DNA of 64,000 bases from Pyramidobacter sp. YE332 (GCF_033060595.1 NZ_CP133038.1:930001-994000); one strand, 5' to 3'; shown: positions 1 through 8,054, numbered from the stretch's first letter. Numbers and translations are program-made. Notes: generated by a model not told the origin, from the letters alone.

Positions 1-1
1 G

Positions 2-1156
2 TTGGCCGATTTCGGAGCCGAAGTCATTCACATCGAACGTCCTGGCGTCGGCGACACGCTGCGTTTGATGGCGCCGTTCGCCACCGTCAACGGCAAGAAA
101 GTTTCCACGGCCTGGGCGCAGGATGCGAGAAACAAGCTGTCGATGACGCTCGAGCTCAACCTCCGGCATGAGGAAGTCAAAGAGATATTTTATGGGCTCA
201 TCAAGGAAGCCGACGTCTTCATGGAGAACATGGTCTGGCTGGAGAAGCTCGGCATCTACGACGAGGAACTGCTGAAGGTCAATCCGAAGCTCGTCATCGT
301 CCACGTCAGCGGGCTTGGGCACAAGGAGTTCGGCGGCGTCCCCTCGGTCTGCAACAGGGCTTCGTACGACATGATCGGGCAGGCGTTTTCCGGATGGCTG
401 TACCTGCAGGGCGACCCCGACCGCGATCCGTCGGTGTCCAAACCTTATACGAACGACTTCGTTTCGGCGTTCGCCGTTCTCTTCGGCACGTTGGGCGCGT
501 ATATCAACGTTCAGAAGACGGGCAGGGGGCAGGTCGTCGACGTCGCGCAGTTCGAAGCGATGGCGCAGTATATGTGCGGCACCTACACCTCATACACCAT
601 GGCCGGGGAAATTTCCGAAAGAAGCGGCAACGCCTCGCCGGCGTTCCAGCCGTACAATATTTTCAAGTCGAAAGACGGGTTCCTCGTGGCGCTCGGCGCC
701 TTTGGCCCGGGAGTGTACAAGAGATTCATTCAGGGCGCCGGATTCGACCTCGACTATTTCAACTACGAGGATTGCTCGTCCGGCATAGAAGCCGTCGCCT
801 CGCCCAAGGGACGCGAACTGGATCGGAAAGTCATCGAATGGTGCGCCTCTCTGACCGCCGCGGAAATCGAGCGGAAGATGGAGGAGGCGCGGGTTCCCTG
901 CGCTGTGCTGAACACGGCCAAATCCGCCTTCGAGAACGAGCATTTCAAAAGCCGCAACGACTGGATCACGTACGAGGATCAGACCGTCGAAACCGAAATC
1001 ACCGCCTTCGGCATCGCCCCGAAGATGTCCGAGACGCCTGGCAAAGTCTGGCGCGGGGCGCCGAAGCTCGGACAGGACACCGAAAACATCCTCAAGACCA
1101 TCCTTGGATACGATGACGCCAAGATTTCGTCGCTGCGAGAGAAGGGGCTTATCTGA
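2..1156 (+). CDS. CaiB/BaiF (class III) CoA-transferase, 5' end outside window
   Basis: Class III CoA-transferases move CoA between carboxylic acids in the cytoplasm. The visible 384 residues begin at LADFGAEVIHIE, which in this family normally follows about 30 residues containing the first strand and the GPFAT turn, so the true start lies before the window. The SYDMIGQAFSG segment carries the expected catalytic Asp, and the Gly-rich C-terminal segment (APKLGQDTENIL) is typical. The substrate cannot be read from sequence. The gene is followed by a strong terminator, so it is the last gene of its unit. Family assignment is secure; the specific acid is unknown. Confidence 0.9.
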   Translation: MADFGAEVIHIERPGVGDTLRLMAPFATVNGKKVSTAWAQDARNKLSMTLELNLRHEEVKEIFYGLIKEADVFMENMVWLEKLGIYDEELLKVNPKLVIVHVSGLGHKEFGGVPSVCNRASYDMIGQAFSGWLYLQGDPDRDPSVSKPYTNDFVSAFAVLFGTLGAYINVQKTGRGQVVDVAQFEAMAQYMCGTYTSYTMAGEISERSGNASPAFQPYNIFKSKDGFLVALGAFGPGVYKRFIQGAGFDLDYFNYEDCSSGIEAVASPKGRELDRKVIEWCASLTAAEIERKMEEARVPCAVLNTAKSAFENEHFKSRNDWITYEDQTVETEITAFGIAPKMSETPGKVWRGAPKLGQDTENILKTILGYDDAKISSLREKGLI

Positions 1157-1202
1157 TCAGGCTCGGGGCGTGCCTCGGGGAAGAACTATGCCGTAGAACC
1201 GC

Positions 1203-1243
1203 AAAAAAGCCGGAAAGAGCGCCATGCTCTTTCCGGCTTTTTT
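1203..1243 (+). terminator. Intrinsic terminator after CoA-transferase
   Basis: Perfect 12-bp stem (1209-1220 with 1226-1237), 5-nt loop, preceded by six A and followed by six T. It closes the unit ending at 1156. Confidence 0.9.
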
Positions 1244-1263
1244 GCGGCGGCGACGGTCCCGCC

Positions 1264-1298
1264 CTCGTGTTCGGCTTTTTGATCAAGAAATAGTATGA
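1264..1298 (+). repeat. Partial copy (tail only) of a dispersed intergenic repeat
   Basis: The stretch CTCGTGTTCGGC followed by a T-rich run and AAGAAATAGTATGA matches the tails of the fuller repeats at 56265-56370 (same strand) and 26464-26622 (opposite strand). The hairpin part of the element is absent here. Confidence 0.6.
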
Positions 1299-1390
1299 TT
1301 TGTCGTTCCCGATCGAGTATCAGAATGATGCGCCATGGCCGGGAGAGAATGTTTTTAATTGCTCTAAGGGGATTTTTTTTGAAAAAACGC

Positions 1391-1445
1391 TTGACAGGAT
1401 GGTTAGAGATGTTAAACTAACGGCGTATTAGTTAGCAACAACTAA
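1391..1445 (+). promoter_or_regulatory. Promoter of the iron-uptake cluster with overlapping DtxR-like operators
   Basis: TTGACA (1391-1396) is followed after 16 bp by TAAACT (1413-1418). Over the -10 lies GTTAG-N10-CTAAC (1402-1421), and just downstream is TTAGTTAGCAACAACTAA (1428-1445), an imperfect palindrome with TTAGTT/AACTAA arms. Both resemble the DtxR/IdeR iron-repressor site (TTAGGTTAGSCTAACCTAA). Their position over the -10 and the start point suits repression by an iron-dependent regulator. The assignment of regulator is inference. Confidence 0.5.
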
Positions 1446-1643
1446 GAAAAGTCGGGAAACACACGGTCCGAGACTTACAGGGAGTCCAGTCCGCAGCGCA
1501 TATTTTCACGGGCAAGATCTTTGGCGGAAACGCAACGGATCTTGATGAGCAGAGTCGGCGCGCGGAGTTTTTTCTCCGCGCGGGGAGTTGCGTCCTCGGC
1601 AAGGGCCGAAGGCTGGAAATTTAAATTCTAAGGAGACGGCACG
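1446..1643 (+). other. Long leader of the FTR1 gene with a GC-rich hairpin
   Basis: About 200 nt of untranslated leader. It holds a perfect 9-bp hairpin (1559-1567 with 1574-1582) with a six-T loop. No leader peptide or known riboswitch was recognised. The start codon at 1644 is preceded by AAGGAG. Confidence 0.4.
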
Positions 1644-3080
1644 ATGCAGACAAAGAACACGTTGCGGCGCGGGCGGGCCTTGGGACTGCTTGCGGTCGCT
1701 GTTCTCTTCTTTCTTTTCTCTTCGGCGCAGGACGCTTCCGCGGCCAAGAAGAAGAAATACGACACGTGGAAAGCCGTGGCGGCGGACATGGCGGTCGAGT
1801 TCTCGCGCGCGCGGGAGAACGTCGAGAAAGGCGAGTACAAGGCCGCCCACAAGAACATGAACGACGCCTATTTCGGCTATTACGAGATCCAGGGCTTCGA
1901 GAAGAACGTCATGGTCGCCATCTCTTCGGCCCGCGTCGGCCACATCGAAGGCAAGTTCTCGGCCATCAAGCACGTGCTGCTCGGCAACAACGACTCGATG
2001 GACAAGGCGACGCTCGTCAGCGAGATCGAGGACCTGAAGGTCAAGGTCTACAAGGACGCCATGGTCCTCGACGGCGACATCAGCGATACCGATCCAGACA
2101 GCCTCGGCGAGGCCGTCTACGGCTCGGCGGGCAAGCCGGCGCCGTACGGCGCGGAAGTTGCCGTCGAGCCGGGAAAGAAGGCCGAGCCCGAGAAGGTGGC
2201 AGTCGTTCCCGCCGGTCGGGACGCGCGGCCTGCGCAGGATGCGGCTCCCAAGAAAGCCCCGGTCAGCCGCGACTGGCTGACGTTTTTGACGGCGTTCGGG
2301 CTCCTGGTCCGCGAGGGGCTCGAAGCGATCCTGGTCATCGTCGCCATCGTCGCCTATCTGATCAAGACGGGCAACAAGCCGATGATCAAAGGCGTGTATT
2401 TCGGCTGTTTCGCCGCCGTTTTCGCCAGCGCGGTGCTGGCCTGGTTCCTGGAGTACATGATGGGCGACGCCAGCGGCGTGGCGCGCGAGCTGCTCGAGGG
2501 CTGGACGATGTTCCTGGCGGTGGCCGTGCTGTTTTACGTCAGCAACTGGATGCTCTCCAAGGCCGACACGGAGCGCTGGGAGAATTACATTGGCGGCAAA
2601 GTGCGGCAGTCGATCGACAGCAAGAGCCAGTGGACGCTGATCTTCGCGGCGTTCATCGCCGTGATGCGCGAGGGCGCGGAGCTGATCCTGTTCTACAAGG
2701 CAGCCTTCACGGGCGGCATGAACAGCGTCCCGCACATCGTCTACGGCATTCTCGCCGGCACGGCGGTGCTGGTCGCCGTCTGGGTGGCGTTCCGTTACTT
2801 CAGCGTCAAGCTGCCGCTCAAGCCGTTTTTCCTGTTCACCAGCATTTTGCTGTTTTTGATGTGCATTTCCTTCATGGGCAAGGGCGTGGTGGAACTGACG
2901 GAAGCCGACGTGATCACGGGGCGCACGGTCATCCCCGCGATGAAGGGCTTCCAGATCGAGATCCTCAGCATTTACGACCGCGCCGAGACGCTGATCCCGC
3001 AGGTCATGCTGCTGATCGCCTCGCTGTGGGTGACGCTGCCTCATCTGTTCGGCAAAAAGAAGGACGGGGGAGCGAAGTAG
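1644..3080 (+). CDS. FTR1-family iron permease with extracytoplasmic N-domain
   Basis: Inner-membrane iron permease of the FTR1/EfeU/FetM family, 478 residues. A signal peptide (about 1-33) precedes an extracytoplasmic domain (about 34-210) and a membrane domain of roughly seven helices. The two diagnostic REXXE iron-binding motifs are present: REGLE at 223-227 and REGAE at 342-346. ATG 1644 follows AAGGAG. In Campylobacter, Yersinia and E. coli this permease works with a periplasmic P19/FetP protein; here P19 is the next gene but is separated from it by an IS110 insertion. Before that insertion the two genes were about 70 bp apart. Family call is firm; whether the substrate is Fe2+ or Fe3+ cannot be decided. 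Confidence 0.93.
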   Translation: MQTKNTLRRGRALGLLAVAVLFFLFSSAQDASAAKKKKYDTWKAVAADMAVEFSRARENVEKGEYKAAHKNMNDAYFGYYEIQGFEKNVMVAISSARVGHIEGKFSAIKHVLLGNNDSMDKATLVSEIEDLKVKVYKDAMVLDGDISDTDPDSLGEAVYGSAGKPAPYGAEVAVEPGKKAEPEKVAVVPAGRDARPAQDAAPKKAPVSRDWLTFLTAFGLLVREGLEAILVIVAIVAYLIKTGNKPMIKGVYFGCFAAVFASAVLAWFLEYMMGDASGVARELLEGWTMFLAVAVLFYVSNWMLSKADTERWENYIGGKVRQSIDSKSQWTLIFAAFIAVMREGAELILFYKAAFTGGMNSVPHIVYGILAGTAVLVAVWVAFRYFSVKLPLKPFFLFTSILLFLMCISFMGKGVVELTEADVITGRTVIPAMKGFQIEILSIYDRAETLIPQVMLLIASLWVTLPHLFGKKKDGGAK

Positions 3081-3098
3081 TTTTTATCTTCGGAAAGA

Positions 3099-3120
3099 TT
3101 CCGCGCCGCGCGGAACTTTT
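3099..3120 (+). terminator. Small hairpin after FTR1, possible attenuator
   Basis: TTCCGCG-CCG-CGCGGAA (3099-3115) followed by CTTTTAT. Weak T-tract, so partial termination between FTR1 and P19 is more likely than a full stop. Confidence 0.4.
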
Positions 3121-3325
3121 ATAGAACGCTATCTTTAAAGGAGACCAGCTATTAAAAGTCAAGTAGGAAATTCGAGCTCATGCCCGAAGTATTTCTAGCC
3201 GGTTGCCCGCGTGAAAAAGCCAAAGCGCCCCTGAAAACGGCATATTGGACAGAACTCAGACAAAACAAGCACGCGAACGAGCTCACACGGAAGCGACACG
3301 AGCAGGGAACCCCGCGGGAACAGGA

Positions 3326-4513
3326 TCATTCTATGCCCTGGCGGCGTACCTCGTAAGGTTTGTTGGCTTTCAGAACAGCGTAAATCGTATAAAGCAGTTT
3401 TCTCGACACAGCCCCCAATGCAGTCCCATGCGCTTTCCCCTCACCGCGCTTCTTTTCGTAGAACGCTTTGAAGACAGGATCGCATCTGACTGCTATCAGC
3501 GCCGACATCCAGACAGCTCGTCTCAGGTAGGGGGATCCTTTCTTGGACAAGCGGTTGTGCTGGCCGACATAGTTCCCCGATTGAAACGAAGTCGGATCGA
3601 TCCCGGCAAAGGCGACGAGTTTCTTGGGATTGGAGAAACGACTGATATCGCCGATCTCACCGAGGATCACGGCGCCCGTCGCCGGCCCCACGCCGGGGAC
3701 AGTGAGGATGACAGAGCTAAACTTCCTCAGCTGCCGGGCGATCTTCTTGTCGATCTCATCGATCTGCTTCTCCGTGAATTCGATCTGTTCGATGAGAATC
3801 CTGATTTGAAAGGCAAAGGCATCCGAACACAGAGTCAGGCCGACCGAACGCGCCGCCAGAGACTTGAGCTCACGGGCTTTGTCAGTACCGTGCCGGCCCC
3901 GGCTGGTTTTTCTGAGCAAAGCGGCCAGCGATTTCGTGTTCACGTCGACCACCTGTTCCGGAGTGCCGTACGTCTTGAGAAATGCCTTTGAACTCTCGCC
4001 AAAGACGTTGGAGAACAAGGCAGCATACTCCGGAAACACCTGATCCAGAACGGTGACGACCTGTCGCTTGTAGTCGGCGCAGGAGTCCTTGAGCGACTCT
4101 CTGAAACGGGCCAGATTGCGCAGCGCCATGATATCTTCATCAGCCAGATGAGTTTCGCTGAACGAGCCGAAACGGATCACCTCAGCCACCAGAAAGCAGT
4201 CGACCGCATCCGTTTTCTGCTTCCGGATGTGGAAGTTCCTCAGACTGTCGGATTGGATCGGGTTGATCACATGCAGAGCAAAACCCTGCTCCCGCAGAAA
4301 GGAGTAGAGCGCGAGCCAGTAATGACCGGTCGCCTCCATGCCGATACAGAAAGCCTCCCGCTCGGGAAGACTCTGTTCGAGAAAGAGCAGAAGCTGCTGA
4401 AAGCCCTCCCGAGCATTGGCGAAACGCAGCGACTTGCCGACGTGGCTGCCGTCCTCCCTGATAAGCCCTGCTTCGTGATTGTTCTTCCCGATGTCAATAC
4501 CAAGATAGTACAT
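3326..4513 (-). CDS. IS110-family transposase (DEDD/serine recombinase)
   Basis: 395 residues, full length for the family. The N-terminal RuvC-like DEDD domain starts MYYLGIDIGKNNHEAG (first acidic residue D7), with further acidic residues in GMEATGHYW and KTDAVDC. The C-terminal Transposase_20 domain starts at SVILTVPGVGPATGAVI and holds the SKKGSPYLRR segment with the candidate catalytic serine. It differs from copy 2 only at residue 120 (Glu here, Ala there). IS110 enzymes act with an RNA made from the element's non-coding end. The gene is intact and so possibly active. Confidence 0.95.
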   Translation of the reverse strand: MYYLGIDIGKNNHEAGLIREDGSHVGKSLRFANAREGFQQLLLFLEQSLPEREAFCIGMEATGHYWLALYSFLREQGFALHVINPIQSDSLRNFHIRKQKTDAVDCFLVAEVIRFGSFSETHLADEDIMALRNLARFRESLKDSCADYKRQVVTVLDQVFPEYAALFSNVFGESSKAFLKTYGTPEQVVDVNTKSLAALLRKTSRGRHGTDKARELKSLAARSVGLTLCSDAFAFQIRILIEQIEFTEKQIDEIDKKIARQLRKFSSVILTVPGVGPATGAVILGEIGDISRFSNPKKLVAFAGIDPTSFQSGNYVGQHNRLSKKGSPYLRRAVWMSALIAVRCDPVFKAFYEKKRGEGKAHGTALGAVSRKLLYTIYAVLKANKPYEVRRQGIE

Positions 4514-4767
4514 GAGTCACCTCACCACAACGTATTTGCAGGTGAATTCTCACGCTTCCTGCGGCTCACAACCTCCTTGGACAGACGGAGAAGACCTTCG
4601 GTCTCAACATCCAGCTCATTCGTGAACTGCCGCAAGAGGTGAGGCGCCACTCTCCTTTACGAGGAAATGTCCCCAAGGAAACAAACGGCGACGCTCACAC
4701 TGCATGCTGACATTATCGCAGATTGTCCCGTTCAATAATCTGTCAACAAGTGCGACTACATTATTCT
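4514..4767 (-). ncRNA. Candidate IS110 bridge/seek RNA region, copy 1
   Basis: Non-coding end upstream of the transposase. On the plus strand TGCGGC (4560-4565) pairs with GCCGCA (4629-4634), enclosing CAC/GTG and an apical AGACC-TTC-GGTCT hairpin (4592-4604); the internal loop holds CCTCCTT (4572-4578). A second domain, CGCC (4645-4648) with GGCG (4687-4690), holds TCTCCTTT (4651-4658). The transcript would therefore present AAGGAGG and AAAGGAG, which are complementary to the target strand CCTCCTTT. Two stem-internal-loop modules and this position match the known layout of IS110 bridge RNAs. No transcript is shown, so ends and guide assignment are inference. Confidence 0.55.
4707..4736 (+). 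promoter_or_regulatory. Possible outward promoter at the IS110 right end
   Basis: CTGACA (4707-4712), 18-bp spacer, TTCAAT (4731-4736), pointing toward P19. A start near 4743 would give a leader of about 38 nt including AGGAGG. Moderate match only. Confidence 0.3.
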
Positions 4768-4781
4768 AGGAGGAAGTTCTT

Positions 4782-5378
4782 ATGAAAAAGTCTTTTGTTG
4801 CAATGCTGGCCGGTCTTGCCGTGGTGGCTCTGGCGGCGTCCGCGATGGCCGCCCCCGCGGTGGAAAAGCCGGGTGAGAGCGGCTTTGCCGAGATCTCCAT
4901 CGGCGAAGAGAAGCAGGTCGGCCCCTACAACGTCGCCGCCGTGTACTTCCAGGCCGTCGATATGTATCCCGCCGGCAAGAATCCTTCCAAGGAAGAGTCC
5001 GACATGCACCTCGAGGCCGACATCCACCTGCAGCCCGAATACGCCGTGCAGTACGGCTTCGGCGCCGGCGACAACATCTGGCCCGCGTACCTGACCGTCA
5101 AGTACGAGATCCTCGACAAGAACAACAAGATCGTCATGTACGGTTCCTTCATGCCCATGAACGCCGATGACGGCCCCCATTACGGCGCCAACATCAAGAA
5201 GGGCCTGAAGGTCGGCACCTACACGCTGCGCTTCACCATCGAGCCGCCCACGGATTATCTCCTCCACACCGATCCCGAGACCGGCGTGCCGGCGAAGGAG
5301 AACGCCAAGGATTACTTCAAGACCTACACCTGCGATTTCAAATGGAAGTACACCGCTGAGCAGCTTCAGAATCAGTAA
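4782..5378 (+). CDS. P19/FetP/Tp34-family periplasmic iron-transport protein
   Basis: 198-residue exported protein of the Tp34/P19 family, which binds iron or copper in the periplasm and works with FTR1-type permeases. A signal peptide covers about 1-23 (MKKSFVAMLAGLAVVALAAS start). The metal-site segment DMHLEADIHL (M75, H76, E78, H82) and GPHYG (H133) match the Met/His ligands of the family. The ATG has AGGAGG eight bases upstream; the upstream half of that signal now comes from the inserted IS110. It belongs to the iron cluster 1644-12712 and likely lost direct cotranscription with FTR1 through the insertion. Confidence 0.93.
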   Translation: MKKSFVAMLAGLAVVALAASAMAAPAVEKPGESGFAEISIGEEKQVGPYNVAAVYFQAVDMYPAGKNPSKEESDMHLEADIHLQPEYAVQYGFGAGDNIWPAYLTVKYEILDKNNKIVMYGSFMPMNADDGPHYGANIKKGLKVGTYTLRFTIEPPTDYLLHTDPETGVPAKENAKDYFKTYTCDFKWKYTAEQLQNQ

Positions 5379-5412
5379 AATCGAGGTATAAGCAAAAAAA
5401 GAAGTCGAGTAT

Positions 5413-5453
5413 GCGGGGAGCTGCGCTGCCGTAAGAGCAGAACAGCGCCCCGC
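5413..5453 (+). promoter_or_regulatory. Intercistronic hairpin between P19 and DUF2318 gene
   Basis: GCGGGG-A-GCTG (5413-5423) pairs with CAGC-G-CCCCGC (5443-5453) with one mismatch. No T-run follows, so it looks like an RNA stabiliser or processing stem rather than a terminator. Confidence 0.4.
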
Positions 5454-5465
5454 TTTGGCTGTTTA

Positions 5466-6752
5466 TTGAGAACGGGGGTCAGTCTCATTTTAAAATATCT
5501 TGTTGCGGTCACGGATCATCTCGCCTCCTTATCGTTTTTGACCGGCCTGATCCTCGGCTTCGCGACGCGGAGCCGAGAGAAAATCGGCCGTTCGATCGCC
5601 TGGGGTGGAATGGCGGCGGGGATCCTTCTCGGCTTTGTCGTTTTCGGCGTGCGCCTGTACGATCCCAAGGGCATGAATCTGCCCCTGACGCGGTTCAACC
5701 GCTGGGTCGTCGTCGCCGTCGCGGTTGTCGCGGCCGCGGCTCTTTTGTGGGCGCTGCTTTCGTCGCTGCCGCGCCGCGTCGAAGGCGCCTGGCGGACGCT
5801 GGGCGTCGTGCTGCTGGCGGCGCTGCTGGGCGTCGCCTTCATGTATCTGGCGCCGTCCGTGATCCAGTTCACTCAGGAGTTCGTCTATTTCGGCGAGAGC
5901 GGCTTCAGCACCAAGGCGCTGCTGCGCGCGATCGGCTTTGCCCTCGGTCTCGCGCTGTGCCTGCTGCTGGGCTTGAGTTCGTTCAAGGTCCATCGCGCTC
6001 TGGACGAGCGCGGCGGCATGGTGTTCCTCGGCGTCTCCGTGCTTTTCTTCTTCGTCGAATACGGCTTCAACGCCGTCGCTTCGCTGCAGAGACTGAAGAT
6101 GATCCCGCTCAGCGACCTCGTGTTCGAGATCATGGTCCTGGGCGACGAATATGAAAATTATTTCCTCTTCGCTCAGCTGCTGCTGGGGCTGGTCATGCTG
6201 CTGTGGGTGATCGCCACGCACCGGCGCCCCGAAGGGGAGTTCGCCAACCGCGCCCTGCTGCGCAAGGAAAAAGCCCGCCTGCGCACCTGCCGCCGCTGGT
6301 CGTGGAGCCTGTTCTCCTGGGCTCTGGCGGCGGCGCTGACGGTGACGGCGCTCCATTATTACGACACCAAGCCTCCGGCGGAAGTGCCGCCGGAAGCTTA
6401 CGATCTCAGCGACGGCATCATTTCCATAGACCTGGGAAAGGTGTCCGACGGGCACCTGCACAAATTTTCCTACGTTACGCCGAACGGCTACGACGTGCGC
6501 TTTCTCGTCGTCAAAAAGCCCGTCGGCACGGCCTATGGCGTCGGCCTGGACGCCTGCGAGATCTGCGGCGTCGCCGGATATTTCGAACGCGGCGACGACG
6601 TGGTCTGCCGCCGCTGCGACGTGGTCATGAACAAGAACACGATCGGCTTCAAGGGAGGCTGCAATCCGATTCCCTTCCCCTATGAGGTACGGGAAGGCCG
6701 GATCTCCATCGATGTCAGGGAGCTCGAGCGCCACGAACGGCGCTTCAGGTAG
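5466..6752 (+). CDS. DUF2318 membrane protein with Cys-rich C-terminal domain
   Basis: 428 residues; about eight hydrophobic segments, then an extracytoplasmic domain from about 305 with cysteine motifs C364-E-I-C367, C381-R-R-C384 and GGC399NPIPF, the DUF2318 signature. In Campylobacter-type P19 clusters a DUF2318 protein follows p19, as here. The domain probably binds a metal or redox centre and may handle electrons or iron for the transporter; this is inference. TTG 5466 is the only plausible in-frame start near the beginning but lacks a clear Shine-Dalgarno, so the exact start is uncertain. Next gene is 15 bp away. Confidence 0.8.
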   Translation: MRTGVSLILKYLVAVTDHLASLSFLTGLILGFATRSREKIGRSIAWGGMAAGILLGFVVFGVRLYDPKGMNLPLTRFNRWVVVAVAVVAAAALLWALLSSLPRRVEGAWRTLGVVLLAALLGVAFMYLAPSVIQFTQEFVYFGESGFSTKALLRAIGFALGLALCLLLGLSSFKVHRALDERGGMVFLGVSVLFFFVEYGFNAVASLQRLKMIPLSDLVFEIMVLGDEYENYFLFAQLLLGLVMLLWVIATHRRPEGEFANRALLRKEKARLRTCRRWSWSLFSWALAAALTVTALHYYDTKPPAEVPPEAYDLSDGIISIDLGKVSDGHLHKFSYVTPNGYDVRFLVVKKPVGTAYGVGLDACEICGVAGYFERGDDVVCRRCDVVMNKNTIGFKGGCNPIPFPYEVREGRISIDVRELERHERRFR

Positions 6753-6767
6753 GAGGCGGGAGCGGAC

Positions 6768-8054
6768 ATGTTCTGGAGAATGATTTGGCGGACGCTTGCC
6801 CGCCAGAAGAGCAAGATGCTGATGATCGCTTTCACCGTCATCCTCGGCGTATCGTTGTCCACGGCGATGATGAACGTCATGCTGGGCGTCGGCGACAAGG
6901 TCAACCGCGAGCTGAAAGTTTACGGCGCCAACATCACCGTGCGCCACAAGGACGCGGCGCTGATGAACGATCTCTACGGTCTCAGCGAGGGACTGGGCGT
7001 CACCGACAAGTTCCTGTACGAAGAGGACGTGCTCAAGCTCAAGACGATCTTCTGGGGGTTCAACATCATCGACTTCGCGCCGATGATCGACGGACGCGCC
7101 CGGGTCAACGGCGGCGAGGAAGTCCCGCTGTTGGGAGCCTGGGTGCAGAAACACGCCGTGCTGAACACCGGCGAGGAGATCGACACCGGTCTGCGCCCCT
7201 TGCGCAACTGGTGGCAGATCGACATGAAGGGCGACTGGCTCGGCGAAGACGACGACGGCTTCGTCATGGTCGGCGGCGCTCTGGCCGAACGGCTTCAAAT
7301 CGGCGTCGGCGGCGAACTGACGCTGACGCATAACGGCGCGGCGAAGAAAGTGACCGTCAAGGGCATCTTCAACGACGGCGGCGCGGCCGACGGCCAGATC
7401 GTCGGCACGCTGAAAATGGTGCAGGAGCTCATGAGTCTGCCGGGCAAGGTCTCGCGCCTCGAAGTCTCGGCGCTGACCACGCCCGACAACGATCTGGCGC
7501 GAAAGGCCGCCCAGGATCCGCGCAGCCTCTCGCCCGAAGAGTACGAGACATGGTACTGTACGGCCTACGTCAGCGCCATCTGCCACCAGATCCAGGAAGT
7601 GGTGCGCGACGGCGTGGCCAAGCCCGTGCGTCAGGTGGCGGAGTCGGAGGGGACGATCCTCAACAAGACGACGCTGCTGATGATCCTGATCACGATCCTC
7701 AGCTCCATCGGCTCGGCGCTGGCGATCTCCAACCTGATCACGGCCAGCGTGATCGAGCGCAGCCAGGAACTGGGGCTGCTCAAGGCGCTCGGCGCCCATA
7801 ACTATCAGATCGTGCTGCTGGTGCTGGTCGAGGTGATGATGACCAGCCTGTTCGGCGGCGCGCTGGGATATTTCCTCGGCATCGGCTTCGCGCAGATCAT
7901 CGGCCAGACGGTCTTCGGCTCCTCCATCGAGATCGCGCGGCTGGTGATCGTGATCGTGGCCGTGATCCTGTTCTTCGTGACGCTGTTCGGCTCGATCCCG
8001 GCGATCCGTTACCTGCTGAACCTGAAACCGACGGAGGTCCTCCATGGTAAATAG
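6768..8054 (+). CDS. ABC transporter permease, FtsX/MacB type (iron cluster, set 1)
   Basis: 428 residues. One N-terminal membrane helix (about 12-35), a large extracytoplasmic MacB-PCD-like domain, then three C-terminal helices of the FtsX domain with the conserved RSQELGLLKALGA segment. Such permeases pair with LolD-type ATPases and usually drive extracytoplasmic work rather than solute import. It overlaps the next permease by 11 bp and is followed by an ATPase, matching the permease-permease-ATPase order of Campylobacter P19 clusters (Cj1661-Cj1663). Its exact role in iron uptake is unknown. GGAGG precedes the ATG. Confidence 0.88.
   Translation: MFWRMIWRTLARQKSKMLMIAFTVILGVSLSTAMMNVMLGVGDKVNRELKVYGANITVRHKDAALMNDLYGLSEGLGVTDKFLYEEDVLKLKTIFWGFNIIDFAPMIDGRARVNGGEEVPLLGAWVQKHAVLNTGEEIDTGLRPLRNWWQIDMKGDWLGEDDDGFVMVGGALAERLQIGVGGELTLTHNGAAKKVTVKGIFNDGGAADGQIVGTLKMVQELMSLPGKVSRLEVSALTTPDNDLARKAAQDPRSLSPEEYETWYCTAYVSAICHQIQEVVRDGVAKPVRQVAESEGTILNKTTLLMILITILSSIGSALAISNLITASVIERSQELGLLKALGAHNYQIVLLVLVEVMMTSLFGGALGYFLGIGFAQIIGQTVFGSSIEIARLVIVIVAVILFFVTLFGSIPAIRYLLNLKPTEVLHGK

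Larger units (their letters stand above)
3139..4771 (-). mobile_element. IS110-family insertion sequence, copy 1
   Basis: 1633-bp element, repeated at 39339-40987 with one substitution (4155 T versus 40355 G) plus a 16-bp duplication. No terminal inverted repeats are seen, as usual for IS110. AGGA occurs at both boundaries (3139-3142 and 4768-4771); removing one AGGA and the element restores CTTTAAAGGAGGAAGTTCTT directly before the P19 ATG, so the insertion lies inside the P19 ribosome binding site. The right end supplies a new AGGAGG. The transposase reads leftward, with about 255 bp of non-coding DNA before it and about 185 bp after it. Confidence 0.9.

Noticed and set aside
3245-3991. Plus-strand open frames inside both IS110 copies
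   Set aside because: Antisense shadows of the transposase; no family features.
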